Origin: Flavobacteriaceae bacterium UBA4022
Lineage (GTDB): Bacteria > Bacteroidota > Bacteroidia > Flavobacteriales > Flavobacteriaceae
NCBI GenBank assembly: GCA_002384055.1
Contig: DGAU01000015.1
Span: forward strand, 388-30,245
Direction: 5' to 3'
Length of the DNA stretch: 29,858 nucleotides
Shown here: positions 1 through 8,396 of the stretch, piece after piece
Layout of the letters: every line of letters begins with the position of its first letter
Numbering within the stretch: the stretch's first letter is position 1
Notes under the pieces: model-generated
Database searches by the model: none
What the model was told of the DNA's origin: nothing
The model's input: only the letters and a program-made list of their open reading frames with translations
Program-made: the position numbers and the translations under genes

Positions 1-102
1 TCGTGAGTCAGCTTGACTCAAAGTAGGCGTTGCTCTCTGTGCGACCTGACTGTGGCCCATCCAAAAGCAAAGCATAACGATTAAAAATGTAATTTTTTTC
101 AT
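1..102 (-). CDS. Partial exported protein (N-terminus only), end of the glucan locus
   Basis: Only the first 34 codons lie in the window; the gene runs off the left edge. The ATG is at 102 and the product begins MKKITFLIVMLCFWMGHSQ, a good Sec signal peptide: two lysines, a hydrophobic stretch, and a likely cleavage after the GHS near residues 17-18. There is no lipobox cysteine, so it is probably periplasmic or further exported. It is on the same strand as the upstream SusCD/GH16 genes, 259 bp after the GH16 stop, so it may be the last member of the locus or have its own promoter. Glycoside hydrolases such as GH3 or GH30 enzymes are common at this place in laminarin loci, but nothing in the 34 residues allows a family assignment. 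Confidence 0.75.
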   Translation of the reverse strand, partial: MKKITFLIVMLCFWMGHSQVAQRATPTLSQADSR

Positions 103-123
103 AATCTTTGGTTTATTAATAGT

Positions 124-131
124 TAAAGGTA
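124..131 (-). promoter_or_regulatory. Possible -7 box before the partial exported gene
   Basis: On the minus strand the sequence reads TACCTTTA, seven of eight matches to the Bacteroidota -7 consensus TAnnTTTG, 21 bp before the ATG at 102. No TTTG was found at the expected 19-21 bp upstream, so this is a weak call. The rest of the gap (103-361) is AT-rich and holds no open frame with a credible start. Confidence 0.25.
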
Positions 132-324
132 TTTTAGGTTTGTAATAGCATGTAAAATAACACTTTGTTCCGCATCTTGCAAAATGTTTTTTAATTTTTC
201 GTTGATTTATGCAGATTATGCGACGAACAGCTGCAATTCTTTGGTCAATAGATGTGCTGCGGGGCATAATTATAAAAAACAACCCCCACCTTTTGTGCTT
301 AGCTCCTCCTTTTTTGAAGCGGTT

Positions 325-352
325 TAACCTCAAAAAGAGGGTTTTTTAAATA
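325..352. terminator. Possible hairpin/terminator after the GH16 gene
   Basis: AACCTC, five A, then GAGGGTT followed by a T-run forms a short imperfect stem. Read on the plus strand it looks like an intrinsic terminator. Read on the minus strand, the direction of the GH16 operon, the U-tract lies on the wrong side. It lies about 10-35 bp beyond the GH16 stop codon and may slow or stop transcription before the next gene, but the orientation is ambiguous. Confidence 0.25.
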
Positions 353-361
353 AGTTTATTT

Positions 362-2005
362 TTATTGAAACACCCGGATGTAATCGATGTCTAAACTCGA
401 GCTTTCAAAATTCGGATCAATATTACCCCCAAAGTTGCCGCCCATTGCCACATTCATAATGATAAAAAAGTCACTATTGAAAGGTAAAGCGCTTGAATTA
501 TTAATGGTGTGGTAGGTGTTGCCATCGACAGAAAATTGAATTTGATCCGACGTCCACTCTAATGCATAGATGTGGAAGTCCTCAGAAACACCAGGCACCG
601 TGATCCCTTGGGAGACCGCGTTACCTCCTGAGTTTCCAGGATAATGAAGTGATGAAAAGATTTCATCCTGACCATTGCCAACATGCTCCATAATATCCAT
701 CTCTCCACAGCCCGGCCACGTATTGGTCAAGAAATCAGAGCCGAGCATCCAAATTGCAGGCCATGTGCCGCCGCCAGTGGGCAGTTTAGCACGGGCCTCG
801 ATACGGCCATAAGTAAAGTCAAATTTTTGATTGGTGCGTATGCGCGCAGAAGTATAATCGCTACCAAACAAAGTTTCGGCCTTGGCGGTGATGGTCAAAA
901 CACCATTAGCAATGTTGATATTACCGGGGTCCTCTGTATAATACTGGGCCTCATTATTGCCCCAGCCACTGTCTCCGGTGCCCAAGTCATAACTCCATGT
1001 TTCTATGCAAGGGGCCCCATCGGTATCGAATTCTTCGGCCCACACCAAAGTGTCGAGCATACCGCTTCCGGTGTCTCCGGTAAATGCAGAACAACTCGGC
1101 TCCGGCTCACCCTCAGGGACAAATGCATGGTACCAAGCCAGCGCGCCGCCTTGCGGGTCAAAAGGTTGTTGAATCCCTCTAATGACAAGTTTGTCCGCTG
1201 TGAGCTCTATAATGTCGTAGGCCGTCGCACCAGACCAATAAGACATAACACTGTTGGCAACGGTCAATACAGACGCGCCTGTTACAGGATCATCCAAAAC
1301 AACAAAGGTTGTGTCGAAATCCAAAAACGGACTTAAGTCCCGACACTCATCATTATATTCTTGTGGTGTGTCGTTGGGGAAAAACCTTTTGACTTCTGCC
1401 CAATTGATAAAACTGGCCTCGTTTGTTTCTAGGAGAAAGTCATAATTACCCATCCCGTCGTAGCTAAAAGTAAGGACGTCGTCATAGAGACAGGGATTCA
1501 GTTGGTTTGGTGCCGCACTGAAATAGTTCGGAAATGATTCTGCTGGATCACCAACCCCAAAATGGCCTGTACTGGCAGCATCCCAGACCCATCTTTTTCC
1601 AAGCCCTTGTGCTCCTGCAAGGTTGTCCAAAATAACGGGATCAATCACCAGAATCACATTGAGTTCTATCGATGTGGAGATAGAACTAGCGGCGCCACCT
1701 CGCCCATAAGCAATGATGATTACTTCTTGGGTGTATTGTCCTGTGTCCGTATAGCGAAAGCTGGCAGATTGTCCATTAGAGATCACGACAGGATCACGAT
1801 CTTGTCGGAAAAACACATGAAACGTTACTGCAAAATCAGCCGACGGCGTTACGGTCACATTGCCCGAAAGGTCATCTGCTACAGTTATTTGGGCGGTTAA
1901 ATTTTGAGGAGCGATAACCGCGCCAAATGGCGTATCGTCATCTTGACAACCAAGTAGCGTTAAAAACAAGGCGCTTAAAGCGAAGGCATATATTTTATTA
2001 GTCAT
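362..2005 (-). CDS. GH16 endo-beta-1,3-glucanase (laminarinase-like) surface lipoprotein
   Basis: Likely cuts beta-1,3-glucan such as laminarin at the cell surface. The 547-residue product starts with an SPII signal peptide ending LTLLGC (Cys20) followed by QDDD, the acidic pattern linked with surface export of Bacteroidota lipoproteins. Residues about 34-118 form a PKD-like domain. Residues about 125-297 form a second module I cannot name, with KRWVWD and GHFGVG. The GH16 catalytic domain runs from about 318 to the end. Its active-site motif is EMDIME, with nucleophile Glu435, Asp437 and acid/base Glu440; WPAIWML precedes it and the flanking HVGN fits GH16_3 laminarinases. The spacer to the upstream surface protein gene is 11 bp, so the two are co-transcribed. 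GH16 assignment is firm; laminarin as substrate is inferred from the motif context and the locus. Confidence 0.93.
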   Translation of the reverse strand: MTNKIYAFALSALFLTLLGCQDDDTPFGAVIAPQNLTAQITVADDLSGNVTVTPSADFAVTFHVFFRQDRDPVVISNGQSASFRYTDTGQYTQEVIIIAYGRGGAASSISTSIELNVILVIDPVILDNLAGAQGLGKRWVWDAASTGHFGVGDPAESFPNYFSAAPNQLNPCLYDDVLTFSYDGMGNYDFLLETNEASFINWAEVKRFFPNDTPQEYNDECRDLSPFLDFDTTFVVLDDPVTGASVLTVANSVMSYWSGATAYDIIELTADKLVIRGIQQPFDPQGGALAWYHAFVPEGEPEPSCSAFTGDTGSGMLDTLVWAEEFDTDGAPCIETWSYDLGTGDSGWGNNEAQYYTEDPGNINIANGVLTITAKAETLFGSDYTSARIRTNQKFDFTYGRIEARAKLPTGGGTWPAIWMLGSDFLTNTWPGCGEMDIMEHVGNGQDEIFSSLHYPGNSGGNAVSQGITVPGVSEDFHIYALEWTSDQIQFSVDGNTYHTINNSSALPFNSDFFIIMNVAMGGNFGGNIDPNFESSSLDIDYIRVFQ

Positions 2006-2016
2006 CTGAATGCGGT

Positions 2017-3576
2017 TTAATTAGCATAATCAATATCGTCGAAATAATAGGTAGAACCGTCGCCTGGAAGGTCAACAACAAATTCAAAGAACACCACAAT
2101 CGTGGCAAACTCGGGCGCGGTATTTTGGCCAGCAAAATCCCAAACCAATTCTTCCCATTGGTCTGAAGTCGTGGTATTGACGTCCAATTCTACAAAATCA
2201 CCATTACCATTTTCTAATTTGAGGCGCACAGGGATATCAGCTTTTGGAGACCAAACCTTCATTTTTATTTTTTCTGTCCCTGAAAACACGATGGGCTCAT
2301 CCAAACCAATAGCTGTTCCTGCAAAGAATTGAGAATCTACATTTTTGATCGTGCGCACAACGGTGTTGCTGGTATTGATCCCAGACGGATCCGGGTTGAC
2401 ATCGATATCAGAAATTGCGCCCTCAAAACCATTGACCTCATAATTGATGCTGGTGCTCTCAAAATCTATAGGCAAAGCCGTGATCGCTCCGGGCAAAGTG
2501 CCTTGGGCTATATTGTCATAATAAAAAGTGTCATCGGCGCCATTGTTGCCAAAATCAAAAAAGACAACAATCTTGGCGTATTCTTGACTTAAATCTAAGG
2601 CGGAAAAATCAAAATAAAGGGTTTCCCATTGGTTTGTTGTTGTTGTAAAGGCATCAACCTCCATCGAAATATTGGGGTCTGTTGCATTTTCAAGTTTTAA
2701 CTTAACGGTACTGCCTAAAAGCGGAGACCAAACATCCATTTTCAGGGTGGTAAATTGAGAGAAGTCAATATTACCCCCTAAAGGAATTGCGGTACCAGCA
2801 TAGACATTGGCACCCGTTTCCTTGAAAAACTCAACAACACTTGCACTTATATTGCTTCCGGAAGGATCAGGATTAGGGAGCAATGTGCTATAACCTCCAG
2901 CAAAGTCAAAGAAGGTATACTCTAGCGAAGTAGATTCAAAATCAAGCGGAAGTAATACTGGATTGACAATGGAAATTTCTTGAGTTAAAGACAATGTCTC
3001 TGATCCACCACTCAGGGCAACGACGGTAACATCATAAAGACCCGTATCTGGGTAGGTATGTATCACCGAAGCGCCAAGCATTAATGGGGTGGGGACTTCA
3101 TCTATTTGATCCCCAAAGTATACTTCAAACCCCGAAGCAAGGTCCGCCTGGGCAGAGATGCTTACAGAGAAATTATCACCAGCGACAGGCGCTACTGATA
3201 TTTCAAGATTTTGGGGCGCCACAAAAGAGACCATAACAGGGACCTCTAAGGGCGCTGAAGCGTCACCATTAAGGTTTTCTGCAACAAGAGTGGCCGTAAA
3301 CGAGCCATCAAGATAGGTATGTATTGCATTTGTACCAGGCACTATTTCGGCAGGCTCACTACCATCTCCGAAAGTCAAAATAAATTTCGAGGCACTCGTA
3401 GCGCTCGGTGTGAAGAGCACGTTTCCGGAGTTGTCTTGGGTAAGCTGAACCAGCAAGCTCAAATTGCTTGGCGCGTCGACCAGATTCAGGTAATCAAAGT
3501 TGGGCTCGTCAGAGCTGCAACTAGCGACGACCAGAAGGCTTAAAACACTAAATAAGGATAGAAGGATGCGTTTCAT
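2017..3576 (-). CDS. PKD-domain surface glycan-binding lipoprotein with duplicated C-terminal module
   Basis: Product of 519 residues with lipobox VVASC (Cys20) followed by SSDEPN. Two PKD-like domains lie at about 35-118 and 120-206, the second with HTYPDTGLYDV. They are followed by two homologous modules at about 208-357 and 368-518. Each starts LP(L/I)DFESTS, contains NPDPSG, AGTAI, VWSP and KLEN, then a TTT(T/S)xQWE segment, and ends YY(D/F)DxI. This build resembles beta-sandwich carbohydrate-binding domains. It sits between susD and GH16, the usual place of SusE-like surface glycan-binding proteins, with 12-bp and 11-bp spacers. No catalytic motif was seen. Likely role: hold glucan chains at the surface for the GH16 enzyme and the SusCD transporter. 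Binding function is inferred; the repeats are seen directly. Confidence 0.85.
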   Translation of the reverse strand: MKRILLSLFSVLSLLVVASCSSDEPNFDYLNLVDAPSNLSLLVQLTQDNSGNVLFTPSATSASKFILTFGDGSEPAEIVPGTNAIHTYLDGSFTATLVAENLNGDASAPLEVPVMVSFVAPQNLEISVAPVAGDNFSVSISAQADLASGFEVYFGDQIDEVPTPLMLGASVIHTYPDTGLYDVTVVALSGGSETLSLTQEISIVNPVLLPLDFESTSLEYTFFDFAGGYSTLLPNPDPSGSNISASVVEFFKETGANVYAGTAIPLGGNIDFSQFTTLKMDVWSPLLGSTVKLKLENATDPNISMEVDAFTTTTNQWETLYFDFSALDLSQEYAKIVVFFDFGNNGADDTFYYDNIAQGTLPGAITALPIDFESTSINYEVNGFEGAISDIDVNPDPSGINTSNTVVRTIKNVDSQFFAGTAIGLDEPIVFSGTEKIKMKVWSPKADIPVRLKLENGNGDFVELDVNTTTSDQWEELVWDFAGQNTAPEFATIVVFFEFVVDLPGDGSTYYFDDIDYAN

Positions 3577-3588
3577 AGTCGTTACAGA

Positions 3589-5094
3589 TTAATAATTAGG
3601 GTTTTGTTGCCAACGGTTGCCCGTCAATAAAATTTCGATCTCAGGAATAGGAAACAACTCGTTTTTGCCCGCAACGAATCCTTCAATTTCTTGTGGCGCT
3701 CTGCCTGTGCGGACCGCATCGAAAAACTGGTGCCCTTCTCCAACAAGCTCTAAGCGACGCTCAAAATAAATAGCGTCTTCAAGGGCAGCGCCAGAGGCAG
3801 AGGTGTCTACAAGACCCGCGCGATTGCGCACCCGGTTGAGGTAAGCGCGGGCAACACCATCATTACCCGACTTATTGTGGGCTTCTGCAGCCATGAGTAA
3901 AACATCTGCAAAACGGATGGAACGGTAGTTGTTAGGATTGGTCAAGTTTTGGTCGCCAATATTGGCGTCGCCTTGACGCGGGATATATTTTCGGTTAAAA
4001 AACCCAGTGTGCTCATAACCCTCTGTATAACTTACTCCGGCGCCACTATTATAGTCTTGGTTGTCCGCGGCAAAGGCCTCAATGTTTAGAATGGCAATGT
4101 CGCGACGCAAATCTTGTTCTGAATAAAGATCGTAGGTGGCTTGTGTCGGCACATTAAAGCTAAATCCAGACTCGAATAGAGGTCCGTTAAAGTTTCTGGG
4201 GCCATTAAACCCAACGGCGACATTTCCTTCACTACACTGTAAACAGCCAAATCCAGCACCTTCGAGGTCTGTGTATTGGACCTCAAAAACAGACTCCATG
4301 CTGTTTTCAAAGTCATTTTCAAACAATAAACTAAAATCAGGCATCAAATCGTAAGGTCCGGTTTGGATCAAGGTGTCAAAGGTTTGCGCTGCGTCAGACC
4401 ATTTTTCTTGATACAGATAAATTTTCCCCAAGAGACCAAGCGCCGCACCTTTAGTGACCCGACCTGTTTCTTCTTGAACAAAAGGAAGGTTGTCTGCTGC
4501 GTAAATAAGGTCGGCCTCTAATTGGGCATAAACTTCAGCTTTCGGCGTGCGGTCAATTTCGAACTGCGCACCAAATAAAATTCTTTGATCGACCACCAAT
4601 GGCACATCGCCAAACCACTTGACCAATTCAAAATAGTAATAAGCGCGCAAGAAGCGGGCCTGTCCGATTACATTCGGCTTATTGTCAAATTCAATATTGT
4701 TTTGAAATTCCAAAATATAATTCGCACGATTGATCCCGGCATACATCCAGCTCCAAATACTGCGCAACTGCTCATTGGTTGGGGTATGGATCATGTCATC
4801 AATTTGCTGAATCCCGATCACATCGGTAGCACTTTCTCCTCCAGCCAAGGTGTTGGCAGAGGCAATTTCACCCAACATGACATTGAGGTAGCTCGATTGA
4901 AGCATGTCGTAAGCGCCGACCAAGGCGTTCTGGTAGTCTTCTTCGGTGTTGAAGTAGGTTTCAGAATTTTGATTTTGGGAGTTCACGTTCACAAAGTCAT
5001 CACTACAAGCCACAAATCCAAGGGCAATTAAGCCGAGGACAAGTGCTGAGCGAAAGGTTCTATTTAGGTTCTGGTGTCTCATAATTTCTAACAT
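3589..5094 (-). CDS. susD: SusD/RagB-family glycan-binding lipoprotein
   Basis: Outer-membrane lipoprotein that forms a lid on the SusC channel and captures oligosaccharides. The product is 501 residues, normal for the family, with lipobox GFVAC (Cys30) then SDD. Family features include YFNTEEDYQNALVGAYD near the N-terminus, ARFLRAYYYFELVKWFGDVPL in the TPR-like helices, and a C-terminus with ADVLLMAAEAHN, YLNRVRNRAG and ERRLELVGEGHQFFD. The ATG at 5094 lies 3 bp after the susC stop. A second ATG at 5082 (MRHQNLNR) gives an equally good signal peptide and may be the real start. The susC-susD order and tight spacing are diagnostic of a polysaccharide utilisation locus. Which glycan it binds is inferred from the GH16 neighbour. 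Confidence 0.95.
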   Translation of the reverse strand: MLEIMRHQNLNRTFRSALVLGLIALGFVACSDDFVNVNSQNQNSETYFNTEEDYQNALVGAYDMLQSSYLNVMLGEIASANTLAGGESATDVIGIQQIDDMIHTPTNEQLRSIWSWMYAGINRANYILEFQNNIEFDNKPNVIGQARFLRAYYYFELVKWFGDVPLVVDQRILFGAQFEIDRTPKAEVYAQLEADLIYAADNLPFVQEETGRVTKGAALGLLGKIYLYQEKWSDAAQTFDTLIQTGPYDLMPDFSLLFENDFENSMESVFEVQYTDLEGAGFGCLQCSEGNVAVGFNGPRNFNGPLFESGFSFNVPTQATYDLYSEQDLRRDIAILNIEAFAADNQDYNSGAGVSYTEGYEHTGFFNRKYIPRQGDANIGDQNLTNPNNYRSIRFADVLLMAAEAHNKSGNDGVARAYLNRVRNRAGLVDTSASGAALEDAIYFERRLELVGEGHQFFDAVRTGRAPQEIEGFVAGKNELFPIPEIEILLTGNRWQQNPNY

Positions 5095-5097
5095 GAG

Positions 5098-8000
5098 TTA
5101 AAGTTTGATGTTTGCCCCAAATAAGTAGGTTCGTGGTGTCGGATAGAATCCAGGATCAAATCCACTACCAATAGGGGCTCCACTAGATGAGGTGGGGTCG
5201 TAGCCACGGTATCGGGTTAAAGTAAAGGCATTACTCACCGACACATACAAGCGCAGTTTGGCCAATTTGAGTTTTTCAAGCATTTCCGCTCCTAGGGTAT
5301 AGCCGATCTGAAGATTCTGGGCGCGCAAGAACGATCCGTCTTCGACATAAAAGTCTGAAAACACTAAGTTGGAGGTGGCGCCAGTAGTCACTCTCGGGTA
5401 AACATTACCCGAGCCTTCTCCAGTCCAACGATTTAAATAATAAGTTGTACGGTTTGTGTACCGGTCGTTACGTTCATAATTACGGACCAAATCATTGCCT
5501 ATTGAGGCGAAAAAATACGACTGAAAATCAAAGTTTTTGTAATCAAAAGACAGGTTAAGCCCCATGGTTACGTCCGGAATCGGGTCGCCAATATAGCTTT
5601 TGTCTGCCGTGTTGATCACTCCATCGCCATTGAGGTCTTTAAAGCGAATATCTCCTGCGCGGGCCGTAGCGCCTAAAGCAATTTGGCTTGGCGCATTATC
5701 TGCTTGGTCTTGTGTTTGGAAAATTCCTTCAGTTTGGTACCCATAGTAATAGCCAATAGGGTAGCCTTCTTCCATGCGGGCTGGTGGGTCTTGGCCGATG
5801 CCAAATCCGCCACCGATTTCGTAGCCAATCCCGTTGTTGACCGATAAAACCTCGTTGTTAAGTGTTGTTAGGTTATAATTGATGCCAAATGAAACATCAT
5901 CCGAAACATCTTGTCTATAGCCCAAGGAAAGCTCGAATCCGCTGTTGCGCACGGAGCCTGCGTTGGCAGTGGGGTTTCCTGAACCAGGGGCCGTGGCTCC
6001 TGTTGTCCCCGAGGTTTGCACCACTAATAAAAGATCACGGGTTTCGCGGTTGAAGTAATCCATTTCAACACTTAGCTTGCCGTCTAAGAACCTTGAATCC
6101 ATTCCGAGGTCAAAGGTGACTTGTTCTTCCCACTTGACGTCGGGGTTAGAGATGGCTCCAATGGCGGTTCCATAAACCAATCCATCGTTAAAGACATAAA
6201 CACCTTCGCCGCTAAGCAAAGATTCAAAGCGGAAGGCGCCAATTCGATCATTTCCAATGATTCCATAGGACCCTCTAAATTTTAAAAAGTCAAAAACAGA
6301 AGAGTTTTCCAAAAAGGACTCTTCGGAGGCGATCCACCCCAAAGAGGCCGAAGGGAAGAAACCAAACTTGTTGTTGGGTCCAAAATTAGTTGATCCGTCG
6401 CGTCGCATAAGCGCGGACAACAAATACTTTCCTTTAAAGTCATACTGAATACGGGTAAAATAGGACAACAGCCTTGAGTCAAAAATACGATTACTCACAT
6501 TAATATAGTTGTCCACGACTGTTTCGGCATCGTTAAGGGTCAACGACTCAAAGTCGCCATCAGGCAAATTAAACCCTGTAGAGCCATAAAAATCACCTGT
6601 TGTTCGGAAGACCGAAGTACCGAGCAACGCAGTCACATTGTGTGCTTGGTCGAATGTATTGGTGTAGGTCACAAAAGCATCGAAGGTGTAATCACGGAAG
6701 AGTTGTTCTTGTTCGACCAAAGAATTTACATCCAAACGGTCAAAGACTTTATCGGCAACACCCTCTACGCCAAAATCCGCAAGGGGCGAATAGTAACGGG
6801 TATTGACCTCTGCATAATTCCACTGGAAGTTTGATTTCGCAGTCACGTTTTTGACGACTTCATACTCGACCCCAGCAACCCCGCTTATTTTTTGCACCTC
6901 TGTATTGTTGAAGGTGCTGGCGATTTGCGCCAAAGGGTTAATGACTTCAATCGGCAGGTTTTCGGCACGAGAATAGCCAAAGTTATTGCCTGTAACACCC
7001 AAAACAGGATTCATGTTAAGGGCATTGTAGAGCACGGAGCCAATCCCATTTTCAGATAATGTTTTGCGCTGAATACCCGTATACAGCAGCGAACCATTAA
7101 ACTTTAATTTTTTAATGGGCTCTGTGGTAAAGTTAACGCGGCCGTTGTAACGGGTGAAGTTGGCTTTGTCGCCACCAACAATACCGTCTTGGGTCAAAAC
7201 GGAGGCATTACCGGAATAAGTAGATTTTTTAGAACCGCCCTTAAGCGTGATGCTTTGGCTGATGATGGGCGCTTTTTCAAAGACTTCGTCTTGCCAATCG
7301 GTGCCTTGTCCCAAAGACCCTACACTAGGATAAACGATGGGCGAACCGTTCGCCACAAAAGACTCGTTGATCAATAATGCGTATTCTGTGGCGTTGAGTG
7401 CAGGGAGTGTGCGGGTGGTTTGTTGTAGGCCAACATATCCGTCATACTCTATAGAAAGGGGCATTTGCTTGCTTCCGGTTTTGGTGGTAATCAAAATAAC
7501 ACCATTCGCCGCGCGGACACCATAGATACCCGCTGTGGCATCTTTTAAAACATTAATGCTTTCAATATCTGAAGGATTGACCACACTCAAATCTTCGATG
7601 ACGTTGCCGTCGACCAAAATCAAAGGTTGGTTGTCACCATTAGTGGAGACCCCGCGAATACGGATATCTGAACGGCTCCCAGGAGACCCCGACTGTGTGG
7701 TAATTTGCACCCCAGCAACCTGACCTTGAAGTGCCTGTTCTATACGCACGGGCTTTAGTTCTTCGATTGTGGCGCTTGAAATGACCGATACGGCCCCTGT
7801 GATTTCCTTTTTACGCTGCGACCCGTAACCGATGACAATAATCTCTTCCAATGAGGCCGCGTCTTCGAGGAGTAAAATTGTGGCGGGACTACCAGGGTCC
7901 GCCACGAGCTCTTTATTTATGAAACCAAGGTAAGAGACGATAAGCGAAGCGCCGGGGTCGCTTAAGTTGATGCTGAAGTTGCCATCGAAATCAGTGGTTA

Positions 8001-8148
8001 CTCCGTTATTGGTGTCTTTTTCTACGATTGATGCGCCAATGAGTGGTGAACGCGTCGTTTGGTCTAGAACTTTTCCGGTGACTGTGGTTTGCGCGCGCCC
8101 CGAAAGGCTCAAAATCGAAATTAGAGCAAAGAAAATGTATTGCTTCAT
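5098..8148 (-). CDS. susC: SusC/RagA-family TonB-dependent outer-membrane transporter
   Basis: Imports glycan fragments across the outer membrane using TonB energy. The product is 1016 residues. The signal peptide ends near SGRA-Q (residues 16-20). A carboxypeptidase D regulatory-like domain follows at about 22-100, with TGKVLDQTT, GASIVEKDTNNGVTTDFDG and YLGF. Then comes the SusC signature EEIIVIGYGSQRKKEITGAV, the plug domain with ALQGQVAGVQI, IRIRGVSTNGDNQPLILVDG and GVRAANGVILITTK, and a beta-barrel ending in an aromatic-rich strand (YLFGANIKL). There is no N-terminal STN domain, so anti-sigma signalling is unlikely; control is more likely through the Y_Y_Y regulator encoded just upstream. 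First gene of the susC-susD-binding protein-GH16 operon. Confidence 0.96.
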   Translation of the reverse strand: MKQYIFFALISILSLSGRAQTTVTGKVLDQTTRSPLIGASIVEKDTNNGVTTDFDGNFSINLSDPGASLIVSYLGFINKELVADPGSPATILLLEDAASLEEIIVIGYGSQRKKEITGAVSVISSATIEELKPVRIEQALQGQVAGVQITTQSGSPGSRSDIRIRGVSTNGDNQPLILVDGNVIEDLSVVNPSDIESINVLKDATAGIYGVRAANGVILITTKTGSKQMPLSIEYDGYVGLQQTTRTLPALNATEYALLINESFVANGSPIVYPSVGSLGQGTDWQDEVFEKAPIISQSITLKGGSKKSTYSGNASVLTQDGIVGGDKANFTRYNGRVNFTTEPIKKLKFNGSLLYTGIQRKTLSENGIGSVLYNALNMNPVLGVTGNNFGYSRAENLPIEVINPLAQIASTFNNTEVQKISGVAGVEYEVVKNVTAKSNFQWNYAEVNTRYYSPLADFGVEGVADKVFDRLDVNSLVEQEQLFRDYTFDAFVTYTNTFDQAHNVTALLGTSVFRTTGDFYGSTGFNLPDGDFESLTLNDAETVVDNYINVSNRIFDSRLLSYFTRIQYDFKGKYLLSALMRRDGSTNFGPNNKFGFFPSASLGWIASEESFLENSSVFDFLKFRGSYGIIGNDRIGAFRFESLLSGEGVYVFNDGLVYGTAIGAISNPDVKWEEQVTFDLGMDSRFLDGKLSVEMDYFNRETRDLLLVVQTSGTTGATAPGSGNPTANAGSVRNSGFELSLGYRQDVSDDVSFGINYNLTTLNNEVLSVNNGIGYEIGGGFGIGQDPPARMEEGYPIGYYYGYQTEGIFQTQDQADNAPSQIALGATARAGDIRFKDLNGDGVINTADKSYIGDPIPDVTMGLNLSFDYKNFDFQSYFFASIGNDLVRNYERNDRYTNRTTYYLNRWTGEGSGNVYPRVTTGATSNLVFSDFYVEDGSFLRAQNLQIGYTLGAEMLEKLKLAKLRLYVSVSNAFTLTRYRGYDPTSSSGAPIGSGFDPGFYPTPRTYLFGANIKL

Positions 8149-8167
8149 GGGTCTATTAGTTTGAAAT

Positions 8168-8175
8168 CAAATTTA
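8168..8175 (-). promoter_or_regulatory. Candidate -7 box for the susC operon
   Basis: The minus strand reads TAAATTTG, a full match to the Bacteroidota -7 consensus TAnnTTTG, 19 bp before the susC ATG. No good TTTG sits 19-21 bp upstream, which would fit a promoter that depends on an activator. The inverted repeat at 8275-8306 lies about 100 bp further upstream. Confidence 0.35.
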
Positions 8176-8274
8176 TCAACTTATCCCTTAGAAAACGATT
8201 TCGGGGCTATACAAAAAGCATACAAATCATGCGCCCCAGAATGTGTTTGCGCCACCGAAGGCCCTAAAGGCCTG

Positions 8275-8306
8275 AACACCAATAGTTTGGTGGTTTTATT
8301 GGTGTT
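8275..8306. promoter_or_regulatory. Perfect 10-bp inverted repeat, candidate operator of the glucan locus
   Basis: AACACCAATA at 8275-8284 is repeated in perfect inverted form (TATTGGTGTT) at 8297-8306, with a 12-bp spacer, so the half-site centres are 22 bp apart, about two helical turns. A third copy of the core, AACACCAAT, is at 8378-8386. The inverted form is partly echoed by a tandem GGTGTTTTT pair at 8301-8318. The element lies in the 248-bp gap between the regulator stop and susC, about 127 bp before the susC ATG. No U-tract follows it on either strand, so it does not look like a terminator. Binding by the adjacent LuxR-type regulator is an inference. Confidence 0.45.
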
Positions 8307-8396
8307 TTTGGTGTTTTTGCGATTTTTCCGGAATATACTAAAAAACAGGTCCGTGTTGTGGTAATGTTGTGATCTAAAACACCAATGTAGAGGTCT

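Noticed and set aside
683..1336. A 217-codon open frame on the plus strand antisense to the GH16 gene
   Set aside because: The minus-strand frame carries the GH16 catalytic motif and a lipobox; the antisense frame shows no domain, signal or plausible start context.
8259..8273. Small hairpin AGGCC-CTAAA-GGCCT next to the inverted repeat, considered as terminator of the regulator gene
   Set aside because: Only five base pairs and no U-tract on the minus strand; left unassigned.
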